DNA of 64,000 nt. It comes from Amycolatopsis sp. NBC_01488 (GTDB lineage Bacteria > Actinomycetota > Actinomycetes > Mycobacteriales > Pseudonocardiaceae). The stretch spans positions 5,986,501-6,050,500 of the forward strand of contig NZ_CP109434.1 of assembly GCF_036227105.1 (NCBI RefSeq), written 5' to 3'. The notes under the pieces are model-generated. The model saw nothing but the letters and a program-made list of their open reading frames with translations. It was not told the origin of the DNA and did no database searches. Position numbers and translations under genes: made by a program. Shown one piece after another: positions 52,274-62,100 of the stretch (within the stretch, counting starts at the first letter, position 1; every line of letters starts with the position of its first letter).

Positions 52274-52848
52274 AGAAGGCGCTCCTCGCCGGGGTGACGG
52301 CCGCCGGGTCCGTGCTGCTCGGCGCGTCGCTGGCCAGCCCGCCGGGGTCGCGCCGGTTCCCGGTGCTCACGGCGTCGGTCGCGGCGACGTGGTTCGCCGG
52401 CGCCGGACCGGTGCCCCGGGGCCGCCGCGACGTCGTGCAGCCGGTCCTGGCCGGGGCCGGCGCGTTCGGCGTGTTCTACGGCTGCGCGCTGGTGGCCCGC
52501 CACGTCCCGCCGCTGCGGCGCGCGATCACCGGCGTGCTTTCCCACGCCCACCGCGGTTCGACGCCGTCGGTGGTGGCGACCGCGCTCGTGACGGGCGCGG
52601 CGGAGGAAGTCTTCTTCCGCGGCGCGCTGTACGACGCGTTCGGCGCCCGCCGGGCGACCGCGATGTACGTCCTTTCGACGACGGCGACCCGAAACCCGGC
52701 GCTGGTACTGGCATCGGCGGTGATGGGGACGCTCTTCACCGTGCAGCGCGGCCGGTCCGGCGGGGTGCAGGCACCCCTGCTGACGCACGTGGTGTGGTCG
52801 GCACTCATGTTGCGCTTCCTGCCGCGCCTGTTGCCGCCGGAACGCTAG
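52270..52848 (+). CDS. CPBP-family (CAAX-protease-like) membrane protein
   Basis: 192-residue membrane protein of the ABI/CPBP glutamic-intramembrane-protease superfamily. Motif 1 is TGAAEEVFFRGALYDAF (EExxxR) and the last motif is LLTHVVWSALML with the His. About five hydrophobic segments. Its start overlaps the preceding Rossmann gene, and its stop overlaps the convergent beta-lactamase-fold gene by 4 bases. Proteolytic activity or a substrate cannot be told from sequence. Confidence 0.82.
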   Translation: MKKALLAGVTAAGSVLLGASLASPPGSRRFPVLTASVAATWFAGAGPVPRGRRDVVQPVLAGAGAFGVFYGCALVARHVPPLRRAITGVLSHAHRGSTPSVVATALVTGAAEEVFFRGALYDAFGARRATAMYVLSTTATRNPALVLASAVMGTLFTVQRGRSGGVQAPLLTHVVWSALMLRFLPRLLPPER

Positions 52849-53909
52849 GCCGTGATCGCTTCGTAGGCGGCCAGCACGACGCCCAGCCCGCGGCTGTATC
52901 CGTCGTCCCAGAGTGCCTGGTTCATCACGTACGACACGGCCAGGCGGTGGTCCGCGTCGGCCAGGACGATCGAGCCACCCCAGCCGCCCCACGTGCACGT
53001 CCGGTTCTCCACCCGGAAGCCCAGGCCGTAGCGCATCGGCGCGCCGAGGACGCGGTCTTCGCCGTGGAACTGCTCTTCGAAGACCCGTTCGGCCCCGGCC
53101 GGCGACAACAGCCGTACGCCGCCGGAAACTCCTTCGCACGCCAGCACCGACTGCACGGCGGCGACCGAGCGGGCGTTGCCGAAGCCGTTGATGGCCGGCA
53201 CTTCCGCACGCCGCCAGGCCTCGGTGCGGGAATCCGAGACGCCGACGAGGAAGCCCGGCGGCTTGTCACCCTGCGGGTCGGCGATCAGCGGGGCGACGCG
53301 GTGGTCGTGCTCGGCGGCGAGCCCGATGTGGAAGTCCGCGCCCAGCGGGCCGGCCACCTCTTCGGCGAAGAACGTGCCGAGGCTGCGCCCGGTGACGCGG
53401 CGGACGACTTCGCCGACCAGGAACCCGAAGGTGACCGAGTGGTAGCCGCCGGCGGTACCGGGCTCCCACGCCGGAGCCTGCGCGGCCAGCCGTGCCGTCA
53501 CGCCCGGCCAGTCGAAGAGGTCCTCGACCGTGATCGGGCCGTCGAAGTCCGGCAGGCCCGCGGTGTGCCCGAGCAGGTGCCGGACCCGCACGGATTCCTT
53601 GCCCGCGGCCGAGAACTCGGGCCAGTACCGCGCGACCGGCGCGTCGAGGTCGAGGTCGCCGCGGTCGGCCAGGACCAGTGCGCACAACGCGGTCATCGTC
53701 TTGGTGGTGGACCAGACGGTGGTGATGGTGTCGCGTTCCCACGGCACCGTGCGCGCGGTGTCGAGGTAGCCGCCCCACAGGTCGACCACCGGCTCGCCGT
53801 CCACGAACACGGCGACCGACGCACCCACGTCGTCGGTGGCGAGCGACGCCGCCAAGACGTCCTGCACTTCGCTGAACCGGTCTTCGCAGCTACCGCTGAT
53901 GTCGGCCAC
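52845..53909 (-). CDS. serine beta-lactamase-fold hydrolase (class C/EstB type)
   Basis: 354-residue soluble protein of the beta-lactamase/penicillin-binding family. The active-site Ser is in VWSTTKTMTA (SxxK), the second motif is GGYHSVTFGFLVGEVVRRVT (Tyr-x-Ser), and WGGWGGS near the C-terminus takes the KTG/HxG place. RHLLGHTAGLPDFDG is the usual loop. It has no signal peptide in the chosen frame, so an intracellular esterase or lactone/peptide hydrolase is more likely than antibiotic resistance. GTG 53909 is preferred to 54074, which would extend across the promoter of the divergent GH76 gene. Convergent with the CPBP gene. Confidence 0.87.
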   Translation of the reverse strand: MADISGSCEDRFSEVQDVLAASLATDDVGASVAVFVDGEPVVDLWGGYLDTARTVPWERDTITTVWSTTKTMTALCALVLADRGDLDLDAPVARYWPEFSAAGKESVRVRHLLGHTAGLPDFDGPITVEDLFDWPGVTARLAAQAPAWEPGTAGGYHSVTFGFLVGEVVRRVTGRSLGTFFAEEVAGPLGADFHIGLAAEHDHRVAPLIADPQGDKPPGFLVGVSDSRTEAWRRAEVPAINGFGNARSVAAVQSVLACEGVSGGVRLLSPAGAERVFEEQFHGEDRVLGAPMRYGLGFRVENRTCTWGGWGGSIVLADADHRLAVSYVMNQALWDDGYSRGLGVVLAAYEAITA

Positions 53910-54002
53910 GGCGGCCAGCCAACTCCGTCCGGCCGGGCCGCACCACTCATTTTCCGCGGTCGCGAATCTTTGTCCGGAACAAGCCAGAACCGGGGGAAAT
54001 CC

Positions 54003-54031
54003 TTCAGAACCGCGGCCGGAGTTCCTATCCT
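54003..54031 (+). promoter_or_regulatory. candidate promoter of the GH76 gene
   Basis: TTCAGA (54003-54008), 17 bases, then TATCCT (54026-54031), about 33 bases before the ATG at 54065. The pattern is that of a housekeeping sigma promoter. Confidence 0.45.
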
Positions 54032-54064
54032 GGAGCGCACCCCGGTGCGTGGAGAGGGATGTCG

Positions 54065-55852
54065 ATGCGGACATTGCTCGTGCTGCTGCTCGTCCTCGGT
54101 TCCCTGGTTCCGACGTCCCTCCGGCCCGCCGCCGCGGCCACGGCGGTGTGCGTGACGTCGTGCGACACGCTCGATCCGTCGCGGGCCGCGCGGGAGAGCT
54201 TTCCCTTGCCCGACCTGGTGATCAACGGCCGCGTGGTGCGGCTGCACGCCTCCGACCCCGACGGCATGGCGTGGGCGAGCATCGACAACGGCGTCGCCGG
54301 CGACGCCGTCTGGCTCGACCGGTCCTGGGACGGCGGTGCCGGCTGGGAAGGCCTGCTGGGCAAGGCGAGCATCCCCGGCACGTGGACCGGCACCCGCACG
54401 CTCATGTACAACCTCACCGACCCGGCGAACCACCGCCGCGGGCTGGTCCGGGCGTGCGGGGACGCGCAGGGCGTCGCGTGCACCGCGTGGATCTACCCGG
54501 ACGTCTGCGACGCGGCGTGCGACCGCACCGCGCCGGGCACCGGGGACAGCCAGCCGGTGGCCCCGACGACGCTCTTCGGCCGCACGATCCGGCTCCACTT
54601 CGACGGCCGGGGCCTGGCGTGGGCCGGGATCGAAGCCGGCGGTGCCGGCGACGAGATCTGGCTCGACCGCTCCTGGGACGCCGGCGCGAGCTGGCCGGAC
54701 GGCTCCTCGCTGGGCCGCACGAGCGTCGCGCCGGGCGCGACCGGCACGCACACCACGGCGTTCGCGACGCGGGACCCGCGTGGCCGGCTCTACGGCGGCG
54801 CGGTCCGCGCGTGCGGCCGCGAAGCCACGCACGCGCAAGGAAGCTGCACGGCCTGGGCGCGTCCCGCGACGACCCGGGCCGCCGGCGCGCTCGACGCGCT
54901 CATGTGGTCCTACGAGCCGTACCCCGCGTGGTGGCCGTCGAGCTGGTGGAACTCGGCGGTCGCGGTGACGGCGGTGGCCGACGCGGGCGGGTTCGACGCC
55001 GCGCTGGCCCGCACCTTCGACGTCAACCGCGTCGCTTTCCCCGCCGGAGCAAGGAGTTCCGACGCGATCGATGGGGACTTCGTCAGCCGGGCCGTCGACG
55101 ACAGCGCGTGGTGGGGCCTGGCCTGGATCGCCGTCTACGACCGCACGCACGACCCGCGCTACCTCACCGAGGCGACGACGATCGCCAACTACGTCACCGG
55201 GTTCTGGGACACCGGCAGCTGCGGCGGCGGGGTCTGGTGGAACCGCGAGCGGACGTACAAGAACGCCGTCACGGCGGGGTTGTACCTGCGACTGACCGCC
55301 TCGCTGCACCTGCGACTCTCGGGCGACACAGTCTGGAGCGGGCGGGCCCGGACCGCGGGCGACTGGTACCTGAACAGCGGGCTGATCAACTCCGCCGGCC
55401 TGGTGAACGACGGCCTGACGTCGTCGTGCGCCAACAACGGCCAGACCGTCTGGACGTACAACCAGGGCCTCGGCATCGGCGGCCTGCTGGAGCTGTGGCG
55501 CGGCAGCGGCGTCCAGTCCTATTTGGACGCGGCGAAGCGGCTCGCGGACGCGGCGATGGCGCGGCTCACCTCCGGCGGCGTGCTCGTCGAGTCCTGCGAC
55601 ACCGGCACGAGTTCCTGCGACGACAACCAGAAGCAGTTCAAGGGCGTCTTCCTGCGCTACTTCGGCGATCTCGCCACGGCGACCGGTTCGGCCACCTACC
55701 GCGCGTTCGCGCAGAAGCAGGCGGACACGCTGTGGGCGGCCGACCGCGACCCGCTGAACCGGATCGGCCAGCGCTGGACCGGGACGACGCCGAACGTGAC
55801 CGACTGGCGGACCCAGGCGTCCGGGCTCGAAGCGGTCCTGGCGGCAGGGTAG
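54065..55852 (+). CDS. secreted GH76 alpha-1,6-mannanase-like enzyme with duplicated N-terminal module
   Basis: 595-residue secreted enzyme. A signal peptide of about 25 residues leads into two copies of a roughly 115-residue module, with LASDPDGMAWASIDNG-like and FDGRGLAWAGIEAG starts, each carrying WLDRSWDGGAGW or WLDRSWDAGASW and ending RACG...CTAW. The GH76 (alpha/alpha)6 catalytic domain starts near residue 275. The DD pair typical of GH76 is in SRAVDDSAWWGLAW (about 345), with later GGVWWNRERTYKNAVT and YNQGLGIGGLLELW. It probably cuts alpha-1,6-mannan of yeast walls or of mycobacterial glycans. ATG 54065 has GGAGAGGG at the right distance; ATG 54059 abuts it. Confidence 0.92.
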   Translation: MRTLLVLLLVLGSLVPTSLRPAAAATAVCVTSCDTLDPSRAARESFPLPDLVINGRVVRLHASDPDGMAWASIDNGVAGDAVWLDRSWDGGAGWEGLLGKASIPGTWTGTRTLMYNLTDPANHRRGLVRACGDAQGVACTAWIYPDVCDAACDRTAPGTGDSQPVAPTTLFGRTIRLHFDGRGLAWAGIEAGGAGDEIWLDRSWDAGASWPDGSSLGRTSVAPGATGTHTTAFATRDPRGRLYGGAVRACGREATHAQGSCTAWARPATTRAAGALDALMWSYEPYPAWWPSSWWNSAVAVTAVADAGGFDAALARTFDVNRVAFPAGARSSDAIDGDFVSRAVDDSAWWGLAWIAVYDRTHDPRYLTEATTIANYVTGFWDTGSCGGGVWWNRERTYKNAVTAGLYLRLTASLHLRLSGDTVWSGRARTAGDWYLNSGLINSAGLVNDGLTSSCANNGQTVWTYNQGLGIGGLLELWRGSGVQSYLDAAKRLADAAMARLTSGGVLVESCDTGTSSCDDNQKQFKGVFLRYFGDLATATGSATYRAFAQKQADTLWAADRDPLNRIGQRWTGTTPNVTDWRTQASGLEAVLAAG

Positions 55853-55898
55853 GCCCGCAGCGCGGCGTGCCGCCCGCGACGTCGCCGCCGGCCGAGGG

Positions 55899-56375
55899 TC
55901 AGCAGGTCGGGGGCGCGGCCTCCGTGCAGGCTTCCACCTCGGTCTTGCTCGTCGCCTGGTGGAGCAGTTCGTAGAGCTGCTCGCGCTGGCCGCCGCTCAG
56001 CCCGCACAGCACCTCGTCCTCGACCGCGGCGAGCGCGAACTCGGCCCGGGCGAGCAGCTTCGCCCCGACGCCGGTGAGCTCCACGACGTGGCGCCGCCGG
56101 TCGACGGTCGAGCGGCGGCGTTCGATCAGGTTCTCGGTCTCGAGGTCGTTGAGCAGCCCGACGACGTTCGTGCCGTCCATCTGCAGTGTCTTCGCGAGGT
56201 CCTGCTGCGAGCTGCCGCCGAGGTCGCGCAGGACCGTCAGGGCGATCAGGTGGCGCGGGCGCAGGCCGAGCGGGGCCAGCACGGACTCGCTGCGCAGCCG
56301 CATCCGGCGCGAGAGGTGGTCGAGCAGCGCTCCGCACCGGTGCGGCGGCTGGTTGAGGACCGGCAGCGAGGTCAT
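55899..56375 (-). CDS. MarR-family transcriptional regulator
   Basis: 158-residue winged-helix regulator. HLSRRMRLRSESVLAPLGLR and HLIALTVLRDLGGSSQQDLA lead into the recognition part KTLQMDGTNVVGLLNDLETE, and the wing is RRRSTVDRRRHVVELTGVG. The C-terminal dimer helix contains Cys in EVLCGL, EACTEA and PPTC, so a thiol-based redox signal is possible. It is divergent from a flavin-type azoreductase gene, a pairing typical for quinone or azo-compound sensing. A GCCCA-N5-TGGGC dyad lies just before its ATG. A TTG at 56399 would add 8 residues and is less likely. Confidence 0.9.
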   Translation of the reverse strand: MTSLPVLNQPPHRCGALLDHLSRRMRLRSESVLAPLGLRPRHLIALTVLRDLGGSSQQDLAKTLQMDGTNVVGLLNDLETENLIERRRSTVDRRRHVVELTGVGAKLLARAEFALAAVEDEVLCGLSGGQREQLYELLHQATSKTEVEACTEAAPPTC

Positions 56376-56377
56376 GC

Positions 56378-56392
56378 GCCCAGTATATGGGC
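56378..56392. promoter_or_regulatory. candidate MarR operator
   Basis: GCCCAGTATATGGGC has 5-base arms around an AT-rich centre, 3 bases before the MarR start codon and within the 82-base gap to the azoreductase gene. Suited to repression of both genes. Confidence 0.5.
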
Positions 56393-56457
56393 ACTCCAAC
56401 GGTCGATGTGCTATTAATGGTTTGTCTTACATCAACGATCTATGGACGGCTAACGAC

Positions 56458-57099
56458 ATGGCGCATCTCCTCCACATCGACTCGAGCATCCAGGGCGAGC
56501 GCTCGGTGAGCCGCCGGCTCAGCGCGCGGGCCGCGGCCGCGTGGCGGGCCGCCCACCCGGACGGCACCGTCACCTACCGCGACCTGGGCGCGAACCCGCT
56601 CCCGCACCACGACGCGGCCGGCGGGCTGGCCGCCATGGTGCCGCCCGAGCAGCACACGCCGGAGCAGGCGCGGGTGTGGGCCCGGACCCAGGAGGTCATC
56701 GACGAGGTCCGGGCGGCCAACACGGTGCTACTGGGCCTGCCGGTCTACAACTACGCGGCGCCGAGCAGTGTCAAGACGTGGGTCGACCACCTGATCGCCC
56801 CCGGGCTCTCGGTCGACGCGGAAACGCGGGCCGGGCTGCTCGGCGGCCGCGAGTTCATCGTGCTGGCCTCGCGCGGCGGCGGCTACGGCGAAGGCACGCC
56901 CCGCGAGGGCTGGGACCACGCCGAACAGTGGCTCCCGCACGGCATCTCGACGATCGGCCTGGAGCCGCGGTTCATCACCGCGGAGCTGACGCTGGCGCAC
57001 GTCAACCCGGCGATGGCGGAGCTCATCCCGCTGGCCGACGCGAGCCTCGCGACGGCCGAGAAGACCATCGACGACTTGTGGGTGCCGGCGCGCGTCTGA
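56458..57099 (+). CDS. azoR: FMN-dependent NADH-azoreductase/quinone reductase
   Basis: 213-residue flavodoxin-like oxidoreductase. The FMN phosphate loop is LHIDSSIQGERSVSRRL at residues 4-20. LLGLPVYNYAAPSSVKTWVD is the conserved flavin and substrate loop (MYNF-like in E. coli AzoR), and ASRGGGYGEG binds the isoalloxazine. It probably reduces quinones, azo compounds or other electrophiles in the cytosol with NAD(P)H. It is divergent from the MarR gene that should repress it until an oxidant appears. The ATG has GGACGG 8 bases upstream. Confidence 0.9.
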   Translation: MAHLLHIDSSIQGERSVSRRLSARAAAAWRAAHPDGTVTYRDLGANPLPHHDAAGGLAAMVPPEQHTPEQARVWARTQEVIDEVRAANTVLLGLPVYNYAAPSSVKTWVDHLIAPGLSVDAETRAGLLGGREFIVLASRGGGYGEGTPREGWDHAEQWLPHGISTIGLEPRFITAELTLAHVNPAMAELIPLADASLATAEKTIDDLWVPARV

Positions 57100-57117
57100 T
57101 GGGCGGTGGGCCGGGCG

Positions 57118-57837
57118 TCACGAGTCCGCGGCGCTCGGCCCCAGCGTCAGCAGCTGCTCGAAGAACCCGCCGATGCCCCGTTCCCGGTCCACGAGGTGGA
57201 CCTCGAGGATCCAGTGCGAGGTCCGGCCGCCCGAGTCCGGCCGCCGCATCGGGCCGTCGCTGCCTGGGGCGATGTACGAATCGATCTTGGCGCCGTCGAT
57301 CGTCTCGTGCGGGAACCGGCCGACCAGGTGGCCCGCGATCTCGCCGCCGAACTCCCAGCCCGCTTCCCGCGCCAGCTCCACCATGTGCGCGTACAGCTCG
57401 GCGCCGGTGATGTCCGGCCGCGCGGCGAAGTACGCGCGCCCGGCGTCGAAGACCGGTGCCAGAGCCGAGCGCAGCCGGTGCTTCACCGGGTCGTCGCCGA
57501 GGACGAACGTGCGGCCGAAGTCCGCCTCCCAGTCCTCGAAGATCGGGCCGAAGTCGGCGAACACGATGTCGTCCTCGGCGAGCACCCGGTCCGGCGGGTT
57601 CTCGCGGTACGGGCGCAGCGTGTTGACGCCCGCGCGGACGATCCGCTTGTGCCAGTAGCGGCGGATCCCGAGCAGGTCACCGGCCAGGTCGCGGATCGCG
57701 TCGCTCGCCTCGGTCTCCCGGACACCCGGTGCCAGGATGCCGCGGTCGGCCACCGCCGCGAACAGCTCGACGGCCTTCTCCTGCGCGTCCAGCAACCGTT
57801 CGGCGCGCAGTTCCTCGTCTTCGACGACATCGCCCAT
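57118..57837 (-). CDS. M24-family metallopeptidase-like protein
   Basis: 239-residue protein with the pita-bread fold of the aminopeptidase P/methionine aminopeptidase family. The metal-ligand blocks can be followed: IVFADFGPIFEDWEADFGRT (two Asp), HLVGRFPHETIDGAKID (His region) and SHWILEVHLVDRERGIGGFF (Glu). It lacks the N-terminal creatinase domain, so it is a minimal M24 catalytic unit. Whether it cleaves Xaa-Pro peptides or another bond is unknown. ATG 57837 is taken; the 20-residue extension upstream is not conserved-looking. Nearly convergent with the azoreductase gene. Confidence 0.83.
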   Translation of the reverse strand: MGDVVEDEELRAERLLDAQEKAVELFAAVADRGILAPGVRETEASDAIRDLAGDLLGIRRYWHKRIVRAGVNTLRPYRENPPDRVLAEDDIVFADFGPIFEDWEADFGRTFVLGDDPVKHRLRSALAPVFDAGRAYFAARPDITGAELYAHMVELAREAGWEFGGEIAGHLVGRFPHETIDGAKIDSYIAPGSDGPMRRPDSGGRTSHWILEVHLVDRERGIGGFFEQLLTLGPSAADS

Positions 57838-57941
57838 GACCCCGACGGTAGCAACGTGGGTACAGCCGGTACCGTGCCGCCGGAGGCCGGGTGGCAAGAT
57901 GCCGTGACCCGGACAGTCGACCTGGGCGAGGAAGGTCAGGT

Positions 57942-58451
57942 TTGAGCGCGCACACCTCCCAGATGGACGATATCCGGCTGGTCGCGCAACCGAGCGCGCT
58001 GCCGGTCACGGAACTGTTCGTCCGCCTGATTCTCACCGACTGGTCCCTGATGCCGATGCTGGACCAGGTGACCGCCACCGCGAAACGGCTGGTCGAGACC
58101 GTGATCGACGCCGGCGACCCGCGGTCACCGGCCTTCGTGACGCTGCGGCTGCGGCTGCGCGCCGAGGTGCTGGTGGTCGAGGTCGACGACGACGTGCCCG
58201 GCCTGCCGGAGCCGAAGGTCGCCGGGCCCGGCGAGCGGGTGGGCGTCACGCCCGGCCCCGGCGGCGCCCGCACGACCTGGTGCGAGCTGGAACTGCCCGG
58301 CGGGATCAACGCCAGGCAGGTGCGCCTGCCGCGGCGCCAGGACCGCCGCACGCTGGTCGACGAGCCGGTCTCGGGCGATCCGGTGGCCGCCGACCCCGAG
58401 GTGCTGGAGCGCCTGCTCACCCGGCTGAGCGGCTGGTCCGGCCAGAGCTGA
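57942..58451 (+). CDS. degenerate GHKL-like ATP-binding protein
   Basis: 169-residue protein resembling a stand-alone HATPase domain. LFVRLILTDWSLMPMLDQVT and AKRLVETVIDAG correspond to the first helices, LRLRLRAEVLVVEVDDDVPG to the strand and G1 region, and TTWCELELPGG to the last strand. The Glu/Asn of the N box and the glycine-rich lid are not evident, so ATP binding and kinase activity are doubtful. The start is uncertain: TTG 57942 has GAGGAAGG 5 bases upstream, while ATG 57963 has none. It precedes a response-regulator gene by 67 bases. Confidence 0.6.
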   Translation: MSAHTSQMDDIRLVAQPSALPVTELFVRLILTDWSLMPMLDQVTATAKRLVETVIDAGDPRSPAFVTLRLRLRAEVLVVEVDDDVPGLPEPKVAGPGERVGVTPGPGGARTTWCELELPGGINARQVRLPRRQDRRTLVDEPVSGDPVAADPEVLERLLTRLSGWSGQS

Positions 58452-58518
58452 ACCGGTTCCGCGTCCCGATCCGTGCATCCAGGCAGGGAGAGGACGTGGA
58501 GGCGAGGAGGCAGCCGTC

Positions 58519-59145
58519 GTGCGGATCGTGATCGCGGAGGAAGACGCCCTGTTGCGCGAGGGACTGGTGCTGCTCCTGCGCAGTGAGGGCTTCGACGTCG
58601 CCGCCGCCGTCGACCACCCCGGTGACCTGCTGGCCGCCGTGGCCGCGGAGGCACCGGACCTGGCCGTCGTCGACGTCCGGATGCCGCCGACGTTCACCGA
58701 CGAAGGCCTGCGGGCGGCCCTGGAAGCGCGTCGGCTCGCGCCCGGGCTGGCGATCCTCGCGCTCTCGGCGTTCATCGAGGACGGTTACGCGGGCGACCTC
58801 CTGGCCGCCGGGGGAGGCGGTGCCGGCTACCTGCTCAAGGAGCGCGTCGGGAAGCCGGAAGAGTTCCTCGACGCCCTGAAGCGCGTTGCCGCCGGGGGCA
58901 CGGTGCTCGACCGCGACGTCGTCGCCGTCCAGCTCGCCCGGCCGCGACCCGGCGACCCCGTCGGCACGCTCACCGCCCGCGAACGCGAGGTCGTCGCACT
59001 ACTGGCCGAAGGCCACTCGGTGCCGACGATCGGGCGGCTGCTCGGCATCGGCACCGCGGCCGCCCGGCAGCACGCCGGGGACGTCAGCGCGAAGCTGCGC
59101 GTCCCCGACGAGGCCCAGGCGATGCTCAGCTACCTGCGGGCGTGA
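58519..59145 (+). CDS. NarL/LuxR-type response regulator
   Basis: 208-residue regulator. The receiver domain (1-120) has acidic Glu7/Glu8 and Asp9, phospho-acceptor Asp52 in LAVVDVRMPP, Ser at the switch position (LALSAF) and Lys107 in YLLKERV. A C-terminal LuxR HTH (about 148-208) has LTAREREVVALLAEGHSVPT, then GRLLGIGTAAARQHAGDVSA, where the usual VSxxTV turn is altered to GTAAAR. No histidine kinase gene is adjacent; the GHKL-like gene upstream is too degenerate. The GTG start follows a weak GAGG. It overlaps the convergent ferredoxin oxidoreductase gene by 20 bases. Confidence 0.9.
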   Translation: MRIVIAEEDALLREGLVLLLRSEGFDVAAAVDHPGDLLAAVAAEAPDLAVVDVRMPPTFTDEGLRAALEARRLAPGLAILALSAFIEDGYAGDLLAAGGGGAGYLLKERVGKPEEFLDALKRVAAGGTVLDRDVVAVQLARPRPGDPVGTLTAREREVVALLAEGHSVPTIGRLLGIGTAAARQHAGDVSAKLRVPDEAQAMLSYLRA

Positions 59146-62100
59146 GGACCTCGGCCTGCTTCGCGCGGTACCGGGCGACGTTCGCCAGCTTGACGTCCTC
59201 GTAGCCGCGCACCAGGTCCGGCAGCTCGGCCAGCGCCAGGATCCGCGCCCGGTCGGCGTCGGCCGCCTGGAAGGCCGTCAGCACCATCCCGCGGTAGTCC
59301 TCGATCAGCTCGCGCTCCACCCGCCGCACCTCGGCGCGGCCGAACGGGTCGAGCCGGGTGCCGCGCAGCCGCCGCAGCGCGTGCAGCAGCCGGAACGCCG
59401 GGCGGAACCACGGGCCGAGGCTGATCTTGCGCTTCATCCCCAGCGCGCGCAGGACCGGCGGGTGCAGGCGGTAGGCGTATCGCGTGCCTTCGCCGAACTG
59501 GTCTTCCAGACCCGCTGTGAACGCGGGGTCCAGCGAGAGCCGCGCGACCTCGTACTCGTCCTTGTACGCCATCAGCTTGTACAGGTGCTTCGCGACCGCT
59601 TCGGTGATGTCCGTCGGCCCGTCCTCGAGCACCCGCACCTGCTCGACGTACTCCGCGTACGCCCGCGCGTACCGCTCGTCCTGGTAGGCGACCAGATCCG
59701 GGACCCGGACGTCGAGCAGGCGCGCCAGCTCCGAACCGGGCTCCGCGTGCACCAGCTCGCGCACGGCGGGCTGCGCGACGGGACGCGCGGTAACCGATGG
59801 CGACGTGAGCGCGCCGGGGTCGGCGACCAGCTGACGGCCGCGGCGGAAGGCCTGGAGGTTCGCGGCCACCGCCGTGCCGTTGAGCTCGATCGCGCGCTCG
59901 ATCACCGCGGCGGGCAGCCCGATCGCGCCGGTCTGGAAGGCCGCGCCGAGCTGCAGGACGTTCGCGAACTGGTCGTCGTCGAACAGCTCCTCGGCCAGGC
60001 CGCGCGCGTCGAGGGACACCGTGCGTTTCGTCGCCGCTTCCAGCGGTGCCAGGACGCTGCCGGGGTCCGGGAAGGACACCGTCGTGTCGACGACCATCCG
60101 GCCGGTCGGCACTTCGGTGGTCGAGACGACGGCGGTGGTGCGTGCCGCGTCGGCCACGCCGAGGTTCGCCGCGTCCGCTCCGACGAGCGCGTCGCACGCC
60201 AGGTAGAGGTCGCATTCGCCGGTGGCCAGCTTCGGGGCCTGCTCGACCGGTTCCGCCGTCACCTTCAGGTCGGACACGACCGCGCCGCCCTTCTGCGCCA
60301 GCCCGGTCTGGTCGAGCGTGCGGACGTGCCGCCCGTCGAGGACCGCGGCGGTGGCGAGGATCTGGGTCACGGTGACCACGCCGGTGCCGCCGATCCCGGT
60401 GATCCGCACGGTGAAGTCCGTGGCGGACGCCGGAGGCGCGGGGACGGCGTCGGTGGCCAGCTCGCCGAGCTTGCGCCGCTGCTTCTTCCCGGTCGGCACG
60501 ACGGTGACGAACGACGGGCAGTCGCCGGCCAGGCAGGAGTAGTCGACGTTGCACGACGACTGGTGGATCGCGGTCTTGCGGCCGAACTCGGTGGCCACCG
60601 GCTGCACCGACAGGCAGTTCGACTTGGTGCCGCAGTCGCCGCAGCCCTCGCAGACCCGCTCGTTGATCACCACGCGCGTCGCGGGTGCGACCTGCTTGCC
60701 GCGGCGGCGTTTCCGCCGCTTCTCGGCCGCGCACTCCTGCTCGTGGATGAGCACGGTGACGCCCTTGACGCCGGCCAGTTCTTCTTGTGTGCGAAGGAGT
60801 TCCGTGCGGTCGCGGACCTCGACGCCGGCGGGCAGCTTGCGGCGGCGCAGCCGCGCGGGCGCGTCGCTGGTGATCACGACCCGCTTCGCGCCCTCGACGA
60901 GCAGCAGCTCGGCGACCTTCTCCACCGGCAGCCCGCCGACCGCGTCCTGGCCGCCGGTCATCGCCACGGCGGAGTTGTAGAGCAGCTTGTAGGTGATGTT
61001 CACGCCCGCCGCGACCGCCGCGCGCACGGCGAGGCTGCCGGAGTGGGTGAACGTGCCGTCGCCGATGTTCTGGACGAAGTGCTCGGCCTCGACGAACGGC
61101 GCCATGCCGATCCACTGCGTGCCCTCGCCGCCCATCTGCGTCACACCGAGGACGGTGCCGACCTGGTCGGGCTCCATGAACAGCGCCATCGTGTGACAGC
61201 CGATGCCGCCGCCGACCAGCGTGCCCTCGGGGACCTTCGTCGACGAGTTGTGCGGGCAGCCCGAGCAGAAGTACGGCGTCCGGGCGAGCAGCGGCACCGA
61301 GATGCGCTCGCGGCGACGGCGTCCCCGGTAGGCGTCGACCGACGGGATGCCTTCGGGAAGCCGTCGCGCCAGGCCGGCCGCGATGCCGTCCGGGTCCAGT
61401 TCGCCCAGCTCGGTGAACAGCGTCCGGCTGTCGGCGTCCTTCTTGCCGGTGATCGCGGGCGCGCCGGGAACGCCGTAGAGGACCTCTTTGAGGGCCGTCT
61501 CGAGGAACGCGCGCTTCTCCTCGACGACCACGATCTCGTCGAGGCCGTCGGCGAACTCGCGGACGATCCCGGGTTCGAGGGGGTGGATCGCGCCGAGCTT
61601 GAGCACGCGGATGCCGTGCTGCCGCAGGGCTTGCGCGTCCAGCCCGAGCGCGCGCAACGCCTGCTGGAGGTCCAGGGAGGACTTGCCGGCGGAGACGATG
61701 CCGATCCGGTCGGCCGGGCCGCGCGCGGTGATCCGGTTGACCCCGCTCGCGCGCAGGTAGTCGAGCACGAGCGGCAGCCGGACGGTGAAGAGGCTGCGTT
61801 CGAGCTCGGCGAGGCTGGTGCCGAGCAAGCGCGACGTCGGCGTGTGGCGGTAGGCATTGGCGATTTCCGGGGCTGTCCACTGTGGACTGACGGTCGCGGT
61901 GCCCGAGGCGTCGGCGACGTTGGCGACGACCTTCAGCGACGTCCAGACCCCGGCGGCCCGGGACAGCTCGACGGCGTGCATGCCGAGGTCGAGGACGTCC
62001 TGGGAGTCGGCCGGGTAGAAGATCGGGATCGCGAGGTCGGCGAGGGCGAGCTCGGAGGCGCAGGGGACGGTCGAGGACTTCGCGTTCGGGTCGTCGCCGA

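Noticed and set aside
53909..54074. N-terminal extension of the beta-lactamase-fold protein to 54074
   Set aside because: It would cover the promoter and start of the divergent GH76 gene, and the added residues show no domain or signal peptide.
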